Origin: Rhodobacteraceae bacterium M382
GTDB lineage: Bacteria > Pseudomonadota > Alphaproteobacteria > Rhodobacterales > Rhodobacteraceae
Assembly: GCA_025141015.1 (NCBI GenBank)
Contig: CP081098.1
Coordinates: forward strand, 812,501 to 876,500
Reading direction: 5' to 3'
Length of the DNA stretch: 64,000 nucleotides
Both the position numbers and the translations under genes were made by a program. Positions within the stretch are counted from its first letter, which is position 1. Every line of letters starts with the position of its first letter. The notes below the pieces were generated by a model, which worked only from the letters and a program-made list of their open reading frames with translations, did not search any database and was not told the origin of the DNA. Shown one piece after another: positions 18,958 to 28,219 of this stretch.

Positions 18958-20145
18958 TCACTGTGACAGTCGGTCAGACAGGCGCTTCAGAAATTCGAGC
19001 CCTTCGGTCAGTTCTTCCACGGTGATGAATTCATCCGGCTTGTGCGCGCGATTGATGTCGCCGGGACCAAAAACAACAGTCGAATAGGCGTCGTCGCTGA
19101 AATATCCTGCGTCGGTGCCAAAGGACACGACGCGGGTGTCATTGATGCCGGTAAGAGCGCTGACAAATTCGGCGGCTTTGGCTGCGTTGCGATCGTCCAG
19201 CGGCGGAACGGCAGTTTCGGTGATGATACGAATGTCGGTGTCGGGTGCGATGGCGCGCAGGGCAGGCAGGATTTCGGTCTCGGCGAATTCCGCGATTTCT
19301 GTAATCACTGCTGCGCCGTCTTCGCCGGGCATCGGGCGGTATTCCCATTTGAAATTGCACCAACCGGCGGTGGCGTTGCGCGCGGCTCCGCCTTCGATTG
19401 TACCGATGTTGAATGTCGGGTAGGCCGGGTCAAAGGCCGAGTTGGCAATCGGATGGGCCGCGCGGTTTGCCCCCATTTCTTCAATCTTGGCGATCAACTT
19501 CGTCGCGGCATTGATCGCATTTGCGCCTTTGGTCGGGTCACAGGAATGCACCGCATGACCGATGATTTCGGTGCGCATTTCATACCCGCCCTTGTGGCCG
19601 GTCACGATGGTCATATTTGTTGGCTCTCCAACGATAACGACCTCGGGACGATAGGTTTCGCCCGCCATCGCATCCAAGAGAACCGGCATACCCAATCCAC
19701 CGATTTCTTCGTCATAGGAAAAAGCGATGTGGATGGGGTGTTTCAATTCGGCGGCCTGAAAGACCGGAACCGAGGCCAGAACACAGGCCAAAAATCCCTT
19801 CATATCGACCGACCCACGGCCAAACAACTGGTTGCCCATGCGAGTCAGGACAAAGGGATCAGTGGCCCAGGCCTGGCCATCGACGGGAACGACGTCTGTG
19901 TGGCCATTCAGAACAACACCGCCGTCAATTTGCGGACCGATTGTCGCAAAAAGATTGGCCCGCTCGCCTGTATCGTCATAGCTCAGCGTGGTTTTGACCC
20001 CATGGGCTGCCAAATAGTCCCGGACATAGCCGAGGATCGGGTGGGTCGATCTGCCCGAGATGCTGTCAAAACCAACGAGGTTTCGCAGAATTTCGATGGT
20101 TTCTTCCAGCAGATCTGGTGACGGCCCGGTCAACGTATGGGTCAT
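18958..20145 (-). CDS. M20-family deacetylase, acetylornithine deacetylase-like
   Basis: 395 residues. Metal ligands of M20 peptidases are visible: NGHTDVVPVDG, GRGSVDMKGF, SYDEEIGGLG (Glu-Glu general base), VGEPTN and a late His in GDINRAHKPDEF. The dimerisation domain lies between about 180 and 290. It closely follows ArgE, which releases ornithine from N-acetylornithine, but it sits with a GntR regulator and amine-catabolic genes, so another N-acyl amino acid is possible. Its start overlaps the GntR stop by four bases. Confidence 0.85.
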   Translation of the reverse strand: MTHTLTGPSPDLLEETIEILRNLVGFDSISGRSTHPILGYVRDYLAAHGVKTTLSYDDTGERANLFATIGPQIDGGVVLNGHTDVVPVDGQAWATDPFVLTRMGNQLFGRGSVDMKGFLACVLASVPVFQAAELKHPIHIAFSYDEEIGGLGMPVLLDAMAGETYRPEVVIVGEPTNMTIVTGHKGGYEMRTEIIGHAVHSCDPTKGANAINAATKLIAKIEEMGANRAAHPIANSAFDPAYPTFNIGTIEGGAARNATAGWCNFKWEYRPMPGEDGAAVITEIAEFAETEILPALRAIAPDTDIRIITETAVPPLDDRNAAKAAEFVSALTGINDTRVVSFGTDAGYFSDDAYSTVVFGPGDINRAHKPDEFITVEELTEGLEFLKRLSDRLSQ

Positions 20146-20840
20146 GATTCCACCATGGAGCGGCCCAGCAAAGTCATCATGCGTTGCAGATCTTTGCTGC
20201 GGTATTCCCCGACGCCGCGAATGTCGTTTAGCGCCATCGCGGCGCGAATTTCCAACAGCTCGTTGAGCTGTCCTGCAAACACGTCGTCCCAGCCGAACTG
20301 GGGCAAAAACGTGTACCAGATCCGGGCCACGCGGTAATACAGCAATTCGATCACTTCGCGCAGCGGCGTATTACCGGTCAGATCTGACAACAGGTGTTGC
20401 AGGTCGTTTGCGACCAACGCCAATGCGCCGAAATTGCCCCTGTCGGATTCCAGATCTTTGGTATCCGCAATGATCTGATCAATCCTGGCCAAATGCGCAG
20501 ATGTGATTTCGACCGGCGACAGTTCACCCATCATCGCGGCCAGCCGTTTGCGCAGATCATAGGTTTCCTTGAAGGTGTACAGATCAATGTCAGTCACGAT
20601 CGTGCCGACGCCGTTTTTAATCTGCACCAGCCCCATAAACTCGAGCTTGTTAAAGACCCGTTTGATCGGCGTTCGGCTGATCCCGAATTCCTTGGCCAGC
20701 GTCCCTTCGCTCAGAACTGTGCCGGGACGATAGCGCAACAGGCAAATGCGGTCGCGCAATGTGCAGAAAATACGTTCAAATCGCTCGTTTCCTGTTTCAT
20801 CTTCGACAGCGGGCAATTGCATTTGGCGCAGTTCTTGCAC
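20142..20840 (-). CDS. GntR-family (FCD-type) transcriptional regulator
   Basis: 232 residues. The winged helix includes LRYRPGTVLSEGTLAKEFGISRTPIKRVFNKLE (positions about 34-66; broken here: SEGTLAKEFGISRTPIKR is the recognition part), then NGVGTIVTDID. The C-terminal all-helical FCD ligand domain follows. The gene is transcribed ahead of the ArgE-like deacetylase with a 4-base overlap, so it likely senses that pathway's substrate or product. A GTATAC-centred palindrome 108 bases upstream is the likely operator. Confidence 0.85.
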   Translation of the reverse strand: MQELRQMQLPAVEDETGNERFERIFCTLRDRICLLRYRPGTVLSEGTLAKEFGISRTPIKRVFNKLEFMGLVQIKNGVGTIVTDIDLYTFKETYDLRKRLAAMMGELSPVEITSAHLARIDQIIADTKDLESDRGNFGALALVANDLQHLLSDLTGNTPLREVIELLYYRVARIWYTFLPQFGWDDVFAGQLNELLEIRAAMALNDIRGVGEYRSKDLQRMMTLLGRSMVES

Positions 20841-21188
20841 GTCAGGCTCCTTGGCAAAACGGGTTGCACAGCTTTTGTGGTGCGCCGTTCAGGTTCGATT
20901 CTGCGGTGACATGCAAATCAATAGGGGTGAATTTTGCTAAGATCAACCTGTATACAGATTGTCTGGACCATAATTTTACCTTCGGCCAAGCTTGTTGCGC
21001 GTCGGTTTCTATGTGGTTCGATTGCGAGGTGAATGTGGAGAGCCAGCGAATGTTGAACGTGACACCGCCACATCGTGATTTCATCCCGTGACACCATGAC
21101 GTCACCGTGTAGCGATATCTAGGTCATGCCCTTTGGTGACGATGGAGTGGATATCGCCAACCAAGCCACGTGGTCAAACTCTGTCAGA
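20841..21188. other. Intergenic region upstream of the GntR gene
   Basis: About 350 bases between the GntR start and the end of the FAD/GcvT dehydrogenase gene. No gene is supported. It should carry the GntR-argE-like promoter and contains the palindrome at 20948-20957. A short repeat-like gtgaca / tgacacc / tgacgtcacc series at 21059-21110 includes the palindrome tgacgtca. Confidence 0.4.
20948..20957. promoter_or_regulatory. Candidate GntR/FadR-type operator
   Basis: ctgtatacag is a perfect 10-base palindrome whose GTATAC core matches the GT-N-AC pattern bound by FadR-subfamily GntR regulators. It sits 108 bases upstream of the GntR start codon, suggesting autoregulation. A single short palindrome can arise by chance. 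Confidence 0.45.
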
Positions 21189-23600
21189 TCAGGCTTTTTG
21201 TCGCGCATTGGTCGGATCCCAGACCGGCGCGCCATGTAAGGTGAACGCCCGGCGTTCTCCCAGTATCATCACCTCAAGGCCGTCGCTGCATTTGGGATCG
21301 ATATAGGCAAAAGCCAGGCTTTTTCCTGTGGCATGACCGTAACCGCCAGACGTGCAGACACCGACTACAGTTTCTCCTTGCATGACCGCCTCGCCGCCAT
21401 AGATGTCACAATCGGTGGCCGCGACTTCGCCGTAAACCAATTTGGTCGTGATGCCCTGTCGTCGCACCGCCTCTGTCGCCGCACGGCCTTTGAAGGCGCC
21501 TTTGGTCGGGGCGTAGAACCGGGTGCAATCGGCCTCGATCAGGGTGATTTCATTGGTCAGCTCAGATGCGTACCCGCGATACCCCTTTTCCATACGCAGC
21601 GAATTCACCGCCTGAATGCCGAAATCGGCAATGCCATGTGCGGCACCTTTGGTCCAGATTGCATCGTATAGCTGCGCCAACTCTGTCATCGGCACATGAA
21701 GCTCCCAGCCCAGTTCCCCCACATAATTGACCCGCAAGGCACGTACTGGAATCCCGGCGATTTCAATTTCTTGCCCGGTGAGCCAGCGGAATGAAGCATT
21801 GGTTAGATCCGCATCCGCCAGCGGAGCCAGGACATCACGTGCGCACGGGCCGGCCACAACCAACATGCCAAAATCATCGGTGACATTCCGGATGGTCACG
21901 TCATCACTTTTGGCCATGGTCAGTTGATCCAGAACCACCTGTTCGGCACCGGCCCCCGACAGGACATAGAACCGATCGTCACCAAGACGCGTGATGGTCC
22001 ATTCACCTTCGATCCGACCGCCGTCGGACAGAACATGGCTCAGGGAGATGCCGCCCATGCGTTTGGGCAATGTGTTGGCCGTCAAATGGTCCAGCAGTGT
22101 CTCGGCCCCGATGCCAGTCACCTCGAATTTGGCAAAACTCGACAGATCCATGATGCCGACGCGATCCCGCACGGCCCGGCATTCTGCGGCGACCAGATCA
22201 AAGACAGAGTTGCGGCGGTATTGCAGTTTCTCTTCGAACCCGTCGGGTGCAAAATATTTTGGGCGTTCCCAGCCGTACACTTCTGTAAAGACGGCACCCT
22301 TGGCCCTGAGCCGATCGAACAGGGGCGTGATGCGGTTTGGTCGCCCGGCCTGGACTTCACGGCCGGGCAGGGGCGTTTCAAACATGTTTTCATAGTCGTC
22401 AAAGCTTTTGGCGCGGGTATATTCCGGATCGGCGTAGGTCCCAAAACGGCGCGGATCGACACAGTGCATGTTGATTTCGGCGTCACCATGCACCATCCAT
22501 TGCGCTAGGTATTTCCCGGTGCCCGCCCCCTGCGCAATGCCAATTGCAGCTCCGCAGCATTGCCAGAAATTGCGCAACCCCGGCGTGGGGCCGACCAGTG
22601 GATTGCCATCTGGCGTGTGGGGGATCGCACCATTGATGATCCGTTTGATCCCGGCATTGGCAAAGATCGGCATCCGTTCCAGCGCTTTTTCCAGCCATGG
22701 CGCTATCCGGTCTATGTCTCCTTCGAACAGCTCATTTTCGCTATGCCATTCGGGAAACCCGCCACGTCCAGTCCAGGCTTCGCGGCTGCCATAGTGTTCA
22801 TAGATGCCGACGAGGCCTGCATTCTGTTCCTGACGGTAATACCCCGCTGTGGCGGGATCTCGCATGACGGGCAGTTCACGGTCTGATCCTTTGAACTCTT
22901 CCAAAGGTTCGGTGACCAGGTATTGATGTTCCATGTTGGTGATCGGAGTTTCCACGCCAACCCATTTCCCCACCTCGCGCGCATAACACCCGGCGGCATT
23001 CACGACATGTTCGGCCCGAATGTTGCCGGTGTCCGTCACCACCTCGAATTCACCGGATGCCAGAACGTTGATGTCCGTGACCCGGGTACGGCGGATGATG
23101 GTGGCCCCCATCTGGCGGGCACCAGCGGCCATGGCGTTGCAGGCACTGGACGGGTCCACATGGCCGTCCATGTTGGTATAGGCCCCGGCCAGAATGCCAT
23201 CGGTTTTGATCCAGGGATTCAATTCCTTGATCCGGTCAGGACCTATGACTTCCATGTGGAAACCGACATTGGCCGAGAACCCGGCCACATGGGCGAACCA
23301 ATCCACCTCTTCCTGTGTGGTTGCCAGTCGGATACCGCCGCAGCCATGCCAACCGGCAGGCTGCCCGGTGATTTCCTCCAACCTGGGATAGAGCGTGTTC
23401 GAATAATGGTGGATCTTGGCCATATTGTAGTTGCTGATAAAGCTGGGGCACTGCCCTGCCGCGTGCCAGGTCGAGCCCGAAGTCAGTTCGCCCTTTTCGA
23501 TCAGCACCACGTCTGACCAACCCTCTTCGGCCAGGTGATAGGCGAGACCTACCCCCATCATGCCGCCGCCAACGATCACTACTTTTGCCCGAGATTGCAT
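21189..23600 (-). CDS. FAD-dependent dehydrogenase with GcvT domain (dimethylglycine/sarcosine dehydrogenase-like)
   Basis: 803 residues. N-terminal FAD Rossmann motif VVIVGGGMMGVGLAYHLAE; SGSTWHAAGQ carries the His that usually links FAD covalently in this family. A DAO fold extends to about residue 380, an FAO_M-like region follows, and from about 430 a GcvT folate-binding barrel (MDLSSFAKFEV, then ALRVNYVGELGWELH) ends the protein. Such enzymes oxidatively remove N-methyl groups and pass formaldehyde to tetrahydrofolate. Start at 23600 is chosen for aaagga and the intact Rossmann strand; an upstream frame to 23786 overlaps mttB. It follows the MttB-like gene by 25 bases. Confidence 0.88.
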   Translation of the reverse strand: MQSRAKVVIVGGGMMGVGLAYHLAEEGWSDVVLIEKGELTSGSTWHAAGQCPSFISNYNMAKIHHYSNTLYPRLEEITGQPAGWHGCGGIRLATTQEEVDWFAHVAGFSANVGFHMEVIGPDRIKELNPWIKTDGILAGAYTNMDGHVDPSSACNAMAAGARQMGATIIRRTRVTDINVLASGEFEVVTDTGNIRAEHVVNAAGCYAREVGKWVGVETPITNMEHQYLVTEPLEEFKGSDRELPVMRDPATAGYYRQEQNAGLVGIYEHYGSREAWTGRGGFPEWHSENELFEGDIDRIAPWLEKALERMPIFANAGIKRIINGAIPHTPDGNPLVGPTPGLRNFWQCCGAAIGIAQGAGTGKYLAQWMVHGDAEINMHCVDPRRFGTYADPEYTRAKSFDDYENMFETPLPGREVQAGRPNRITPLFDRLRAKGAVFTEVYGWERPKYFAPDGFEEKLQYRRNSVFDLVAAECRAVRDRVGIMDLSSFAKFEVTGIGAETLLDHLTANTLPKRMGGISLSHVLSDGGRIEGEWTITRLGDDRFYVLSGAGAEQVVLDQLTMAKSDDVTIRNVTDDFGMLVVAGPCARDVLAPLADADLTNASFRWLTGQEIEIAGIPVRALRVNYVGELGWELHVPMTELAQLYDAIWTKGAAHGIADFGIQAVNSLRMEKGYRGYASELTNEITLIEADCTRFYAPTKGAFKGRAATEAVRRQGITTKLVYGEVAATDCDIYGGEAVMQGETVVGVCTSGGYGHATGKSLAFAYIDPKCSDGLEVMILGERRAFTLHGAPVWDPTNARQKA

Positions 23601-23625
23601 GATGAATTCCTTTCTTTGACGGGTG

Positions 23626-25170
23626 TTACCAGACGCCGTTTCCGGGGCGCATGCGCGCCTTGGGCAGAATGATGTTGAAGGTGTCGCGCAGCTGTGTGTC
23701 GACAGCTTCGGGGATGTGGCTGGGATAATGTTCGCTGAGCACCCTGCGCACGGTATCGCGCGCGACGTCCCGAGCATCGCGTGCACCGGCCTCTTCCCAT
23801 TCGCTGATGCTGCGGCGGTCGGCTATGTCGGGATAGAGATAGTCGGTTTTCATCCGCTCAAAGGTCTGCGGGTGGCCCAGATAGTGGCCTTCGCCCATCA
23901 CGACATCACGGATCACGTCAAAGTTGAGTGTATCCTCGGTTACTTCTACCCCTTTGACCGTGCGCAGGATCGCCCCCAACAGGTCATTGTCGAGCACATA
24001 GCTTTCCAGGCTCGTGCCCATCAGCGATCCCTGCATTCCGGCGGATTCATGTATCATCGACGCCCCTGCATGGGCCGCGAGAGAGATGGTATATCCTTTT
24101 TCGCCGCCTGCCTGCATATCGGGGAGCTTGCTGTCGGTCATTCCCGCGGGCACAGAATTGGGCAGGTCGTAAAACCCAGCCATTTGCGCGCAGGCTGCAG
24201 ATAGCAACGCCTGTTCACCAGAGCCGCCGGACATCGCGCCGGTCCGCAGGTCGGAAACAAAGGGCCAGGTGGCAAAGATTGCCCGGCAATTGGGGTCGAT
24301 TACGTTGCACAGAACCAGCCCGGCCAGCACCTCGGCACAGGCCTGGGCGACGGCCCCGGCCAGGGCGGCAGGGGCGGTTGCGCCTGCCTGACCAGCGGCG
24401 ACCAAAAGGATCGGCATCCCTGCAACAACAGCGGCTTCCAGCGCATCGCAGCTTTCGGTGGCGAACCGCATGGGGGGCACGACATGACAACAGACTGCAG
24501 TGCAAAACGGCCGCTTCCGGAATTCACCCGCCCCCCCGGCAACGGCATCCAGCATCGGAATCACGGCCTTGACGCTGGCCGCATCTGTATAGCTGACGGC
24601 TATGGATTTGGTGGTTCCGGCCAGGCAGGCGTAGGTGGTATTAATATCCAGGTCCAAAACCGATTTGGCATCACGTGCGACAATCGAACGATGGTACCAA
24701 TGCACATTGTCCAACCGATCCACCAATCGCGCCACGTCATAGAGATCCGCAACTGTGCTTTCGCGATATTTTCCGGTGTCAAAGTCCATGATTGTTGGAG
24801 CAGCACCGCCTGTCCCCGCGTGAACCCGTTTGCCGCCGATTTCCAGATCGTGGCGCGGGTCAATCCCATGCAGGGTGAATTTGCGCCGGGTGCGAGCAAT
24901 AACATCTTCGACCAGAGCACGCGGGAACCGTAGGCGGCCGTTTTCGTCAACCCAACATCCGGCCTCGATGGCGCGCGCCTCCAGGCTGGGGGTTATCTGG
25001 GACAGCCCCAGATCCTCGAGAAGCTTCAGGACCAGCGCGTGAACGCGTTCCAGATCAGGCTGGGTAAAGGGCTTGTATTGTCCTCCCTCCATTCCGGGCC
25101 GAATGGGCGGGGCAGGCTGAACAGCCGTTTTGTTTCGGCGGCTTGGTTTGCGTGTGGCGACGGCGGACAT
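23626..25170 (-). CDS. Trimethylamine methyltransferase (MttB) family protein, non-pyrrolysine
   Basis: 514 residues with the MttB barrel: GAAPTIMDFDTGKYR, VLDLDINTTYACLAGTTKS, a Gly-rich centre (AMSGGSGEQALLSA) and C-terminal HYLGHPQTFERMKTDYLYP. The frame runs through without an amber codon, so it belongs to the non-Pyl branch, whose studied members demethylate glycine betaine or related quaternary amines onto a corrinoid protein. No corrinoid protein or reactivase gene is in the window. It is transcribed just ahead of the FAD/GcvT dehydrogenase, suggesting sequential demethylation of a methylated amine. Confidence 0.86.
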   Translation of the reverse strand: MSAVATRKPSRRNKTAVQPAPPIRPGMEGGQYKPFTQPDLERVHALVLKLLEDLGLSQITPSLEARAIEAGCWVDENGRLRFPRALVEDVIARTRRKFTLHGIDPRHDLEIGGKRVHAGTGGAAPTIMDFDTGKYRESTVADLYDVARLVDRLDNVHWYHRSIVARDAKSVLDLDINTTYACLAGTTKSIAVSYTDAASVKAVIPMLDAVAGGAGEFRKRPFCTAVCCHVVPPMRFATESCDALEAAVVAGMPILLVAAGQAGATAPAALAGAVAQACAEVLAGLVLCNVIDPNCRAIFATWPFVSDLRTGAMSGGSGEQALLSAACAQMAGFYDLPNSVPAGMTDSKLPDMQAGGEKGYTISLAAHAGASMIHESAGMQGSLMGTSLESYVLDNDLLGAILRTVKGVEVTEDTLNFDVIRDVVMGEGHYLGHPQTFERMKTDYLYPDIADRRSISEWEEAGARDARDVARDTVRRVLSEHYPSHIPEAVDTQLRDTFNIILPKARMRPGNGVW

Positions 25171-25261
25171 TCGGGAACCTCATGCGTATCATGGGGCTCA
25201 TCTGGTGGTCTTTGTCGGTGTTTCTCAAACAGTCATTTTGAATGCAATGCATTCCCCCAGA

Positions 25262-26182
25262 TCATGCGAAGAGCATTTGATTTTCGGCTTCGGACATTAC
25301 CCAGCCAAAGAACTTGGCAATCGCAGGGTTGGAAACGGCCACCTGAGATGTGCCAACGTAATAGCTGTATCGGGTCTGCAATGGTATGCCAAAGGGGCAG
25401 ATCAGCCGCCCGTCTTCGATCATCGGGTCTGTGATATAGCTCCACCCCAATGCCACCCCACGTCCGGCTTCGGCCGCTTGCAAAACCATCGGGTAACTGT
25501 TCAGACGAATGCCCCGGCGCACAGGTTGCCCCAAGACATCCTGTTGAACCAGCCAGACAGTCCAGTCGATCGCGCCCCAGATGTTGCCGCCGCCATCCAG
25601 ATGCAAAAGGGTCTGGTCCAGAAAATCAGAAGCCTGTTTCAAGTCCGGATGGGCCAGCAGGTATTCTGGGCTGCACACCGGATAGACGGATTCGCCAAAC
25701 AGTCTTTTGGTTGCGACGCCTTCCCAATTGCCATCGCCATACAAGATAGCAACATCCGCATCGCCCCGACACAGGTCGACCAACTGATCGGTTGCCAGAA
25801 TGCGCAGGTCAATGTCGGGAAATTCTTCACTGAACCGCTCCAATCGCGGCATCAGCCAATAATAGGAAAAGGCGACAGAGGCCGCGACGGTGATTTGGGG
25901 TGTTTCAGAGGTTGCGCGCATCTGGTTCAGGCAAACCGAAATCTCGTCCAATCCCCGCGTGACCGCATCGAACAATCGACGGCCATCTGGGGTATGATCA
26001 ATGGCACGATGCCTGCGTAGAAACAGGGGGCGACCAATGTCGGTCTCCAGATTTCTGATCTGCCTGCTGACAGCGCTTTGGGTCAGGCACAATTCATCCG
26101 CCGCCGCGGTAAAGCTCATCCGGCGGGACACGGCTTCGAATGTGTGGAGCTGAGACAAGTTTGGCAGAGCGTATTTTTTCAA
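25262..26182 (-). CDS. LysR-family regulator (GcvA-like)
   Basis: 306 residues. N-terminal helix-turn-helix: LHTFEAVSRRMSFTAAADEL with SAVSRQIRNLE; the rest is a periplasmic-binding-like effector domain. The pattern MKKYALPNLSQLHTFEAV and LDQTLLHLD resemble the GcvA branch. It lies 91 bases upstream of the MttB-like gene on the same strand, so it is the likely regulator of the amine-demethylation genes. The effector is unknown. Confidence 0.87.
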   Translation of the reverse strand: MKKYALPNLSQLHTFEAVSRRMSFTAAADELCLTQSAVSRQIRNLETDIGRPLFLRRHRAIDHTPDGRRLFDAVTRGLDEISVCLNQMRATSETPQITVAASVAFSYYWLMPRLERFSEEFPDIDLRILATDQLVDLCRGDADVAILYGDGNWEGVATKRLFGESVYPVCSPEYLLAHPDLKQASDFLDQTLLHLDGGGNIWGAIDWTVWLVQQDVLGQPVRRGIRLNSYPMVLQAAEAGRGVALGWSYITDPMIEDGRLICPFGIPLQTRYSYYVGTSQVAVSNPAIAKFFGWVMSEAENQMLFA

Positions 26183-26371
26183 GCAAACATCCCCGCAAGA
26201 AATGTGTCAGGCATCAAAAGTAAAAGGAAGATTATTGCCCAAAGTCAAAGGAAATTGACCACGGGCACAGACAGGTTGCGTTCGCCTGCCAGGCCACTGG
26301 GTATTGGGGCAGGAACGCCTGAACCGATTTTCAAGAATACAGGGCACTCAGGCTCGATCACATTTGGGAAT

Positions 26372-27259
26372 TCACTTGAATATCGCTGCATAACGCGGGG
26401 CAAAGAATTTGATGAACGCTTTGATTTCGGGGCGTTTATAGGCCTGGGGGGCCGCGAGCAACATATGAGGTGCGGCGAGTTCCTTGATTTCATCGAAACA
26501 ACGAACCAGCGTCCGGTCTGTTTCCATCAGTTTGACGTTGCTGATCCCCAGGCCGTGACCCGCCCGGATAGCGGCATGCATCAGCTCCAATTCGCTGAAT
26601 GACATGACAATCTGATCCGGTGACACATGACGCACGAGCCATTCATGGAAAACATTTGGCACGTCGTCGCGTTCGAATGTCACAAATTTGTGGCCCGCCA
26701 ATCTGTCGGGCGAACCTGGCAAGCCATATGTCTCGGCGTAGCTGTGCCCACCAAAAAGCGACCAACGGGCGGTGCTGATCTTGCGGCAGATAAGACGGTC
26801 GTCTGGTTCGGCTCTCACCAAACGCAAGGCGATGTCGGCTTCGTTCGCCAACAGATCCAGCGTCTTGACAGCAGGTAAGAATTCAAAGGTGACTTTTGGA
26901 TGCAACGCTGAAAACTCGTTCACGATCGCAGTCATACGAGGAGAGAAATTCCCGGAATAGGCGGTGATGCGAATTGGCTGTACAGCGGTCAACTCCACAG
27001 CCTTCGCTTCGAAATCCAAGGCCGCTTTTTCAAGCGCTTCGGCCAATGGCATGAGAAGGCGCGCATGTTCTGTCGGGCGAAAACCGCGAGTATCCCGTTC
27101 GAACAGGATCAGTCCGGTCTCGCTCTCAAGCGCTGCGATACGCCGCGCGACTGTCGGTTGAGCAAGTCCCAGTTTGTTTGACGCCGCCAGCGTCGATCCT
27201 TCCCTAACAACCATCAGAAAGAACCGAACGTCCGACCAGCTGCGAAATCCGTTCTTCAT
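26372..27259 (-). CDS. LysR-family regulator
   Basis: 295 residues from the ATG at 27259 (an in-frame ATG at 27295 would add 12 residues). DNA-binding part: WSDVRFFLMVVREGSTLAAS with LAQPTVARRIAALE; effector domain with FLPAVKTLDLLANEADIALR. It belongs to the large LysR branch with a one-helix-shifted start typical of Rhodobacterales. It is divergent from the small gene at 27354. Its C-terminal end shares no overlap with the neighbouring LysR gene. Target genes unknown. Confidence 0.84.
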   Translation of the reverse strand: MKNGFRSWSDVRFFLMVVREGSTLAASNKLGLAQPTVARRIAALESETGLILFERDTRGFRPTEHARLLMPLAEALEKAALDFEAKAVELTAVQPIRITAYSGNFSPRMTAIVNEFSALHPKVTFEFLPAVKTLDLLANEADIALRLVRAEPDDRLICRKISTARWSLFGGHSYAETYGLPGSPDRLAGHKFVTFERDDVPNVFHEWLVRHVSPDQIVMSFSELELMHAAIRAGHGLGISNVKLMETDRTLVRCFDEIKELAAPHMLLAAPQAYKRPEIKAFIKFFAPRYAAIFK

Positions 27260-27353
27260 TTTTGTAGAATGGCACAATGGCTGGTGCGATACCACAAACG
27301 TCTGCAGGCAGGTATTCTGGGGGCCATATCATCAAATTTGAAGGGAGCCGGTC

Positions 27354-27578
27354 ATGTTGTCGTTTGCAGTCTCTTTCCCCGTAGCCTGGACCCGGATGCA
27401 TGCAATTCGCGAAAAGCTCGCCCTCTTCCCCTGTGTCCCGCACAGATCAGAGCATGATCCGGAGGATGCGCGCCACAGGCGTGCATTCATTCAGGAAATG
27501 ATGAACAGAAACCCGGATGCGTTCCAAAGTGATTTGGACGTTCAAAGCATGATGCAATCCTACCCCGACTGGGTCTGA
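27354..27578 (+). CDS. Small conserved-looking protein of unknown function
   Basis: 74 residues. The N-terminal third is mixed, the C-terminal part is regular: RRAFIQEMMNRNPDAFQSDL then DVQSMMQSYPDWV, a helix followed by an acidic turn. This type of tail is reminiscent of small Rhodobacterales hypothetical proteins, from memory only. A ggagcc element lies 9-14 bases ahead of the ATG. No signal peptide or catalytic motif. The divergent LysR regulator at 27259 may control it. Confidence 0.5.
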   Translation: MLSFAVSFPVAWTRMHAIREKLALFPCVPHRSEHDPEDARHRRAFIQEMMNRNPDAFQSDLDVQSMMQSYPDWV

Positions 27579-27743
27579 TGGAGTGGCGCAGATCCTTGAA
27601 CCTGTCCCAACACAAGTTCCAATATGCTTGGGCAGGATCAGCTCAAAACTCTGGCAGAAGGATACTGACCTGGTTTCCGTCAGTGACCGACTGGTTTGGT
27701 GATCTGCCTTGTCCCGAGACCGCATTCCACCTAAGTTGTGGCA

Positions 27744-28121
27744 ATGGCTCATGTGAAAAGTCTGATCTCTGTGATGTCTCTTGTTGTCTTGGTCCTGTTG
27801 ACAGGGCTGGGCAACACAGCACATGCATGGGCGAATGAATGTGTCGCAGGCCATTGTGACACGCATATGCATTTGCAAAGTGCGCCAGATCATGCCGAGA
27901 GCGCCGAACAGCTCAATGATGCCGAGGCCAATGACCCAAATGGCGGATCCGATCCCAGCAAGTCGGCAGAATGCGGCGCGCTCCAATGCGCAGCGCTGAT
28001 GGTCCTGCCCCAGGCCTTTGCCAATGTTGCCGTTCGGCTTGATGCTGCACTGGTCTGGCAGCAGGCCCGGTCCTGGACGCCTGCGCGATTGGCCACTCCG
28101 ACCAGACCACCTAACGCTTGA
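27744..28121 (+). CDS. Exported Cys/His-rich protein at the head of a copper locus
   Basis: 125 residues from the ATG at 27744 (a GTG at 27738 is also in frame). A signal peptide (MSLVVLVLLTGLGNTAHA) is followed by ECVAGHCDTHMHLQS, a cluster of two Cys and three His that could bind metal, then an acidic region and a second pair of Cys (ECGALQC). Cytochrome c, CopC, CopD and multicopper oxidase genes follow on the same strand. A role in periplasmic copper binding is inferred from composition and neighbours. Confidence 0.55.
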   Translation: MAHVKSLISVMSLVVLVLLTGLGNTAHAWANECVAGHCDTHMHLQSAPDHAESAEQLNDAEANDPNGGSDPSKSAECGALQCAALMVLPQAFANVAVRLDAALVWQQARSWTPARLATPTRPPNA

Positions 28122-28219
28122 AATTGATATCTGACGTCACCTTCCAACAAGGTGGGCGATTTGAAATGGTTGCACAATTTGATGCGATCAAATCCAGTTT
28201 CAATTGGTTAGGATCCAAA

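Noticed and set aside
19042-20121. Long plus-strand frame of 359 codons
   Set aside because: Antisense shadow of the M20 deacetylase gene; no start signal and Cys/Gly-rich nonsense composition.
23626-25170. Pyrrolysine-dependent trimethylamine methyltransferase
   Set aside because: The frame has no in-frame amber codon and the window has no pylTSBCD genes.
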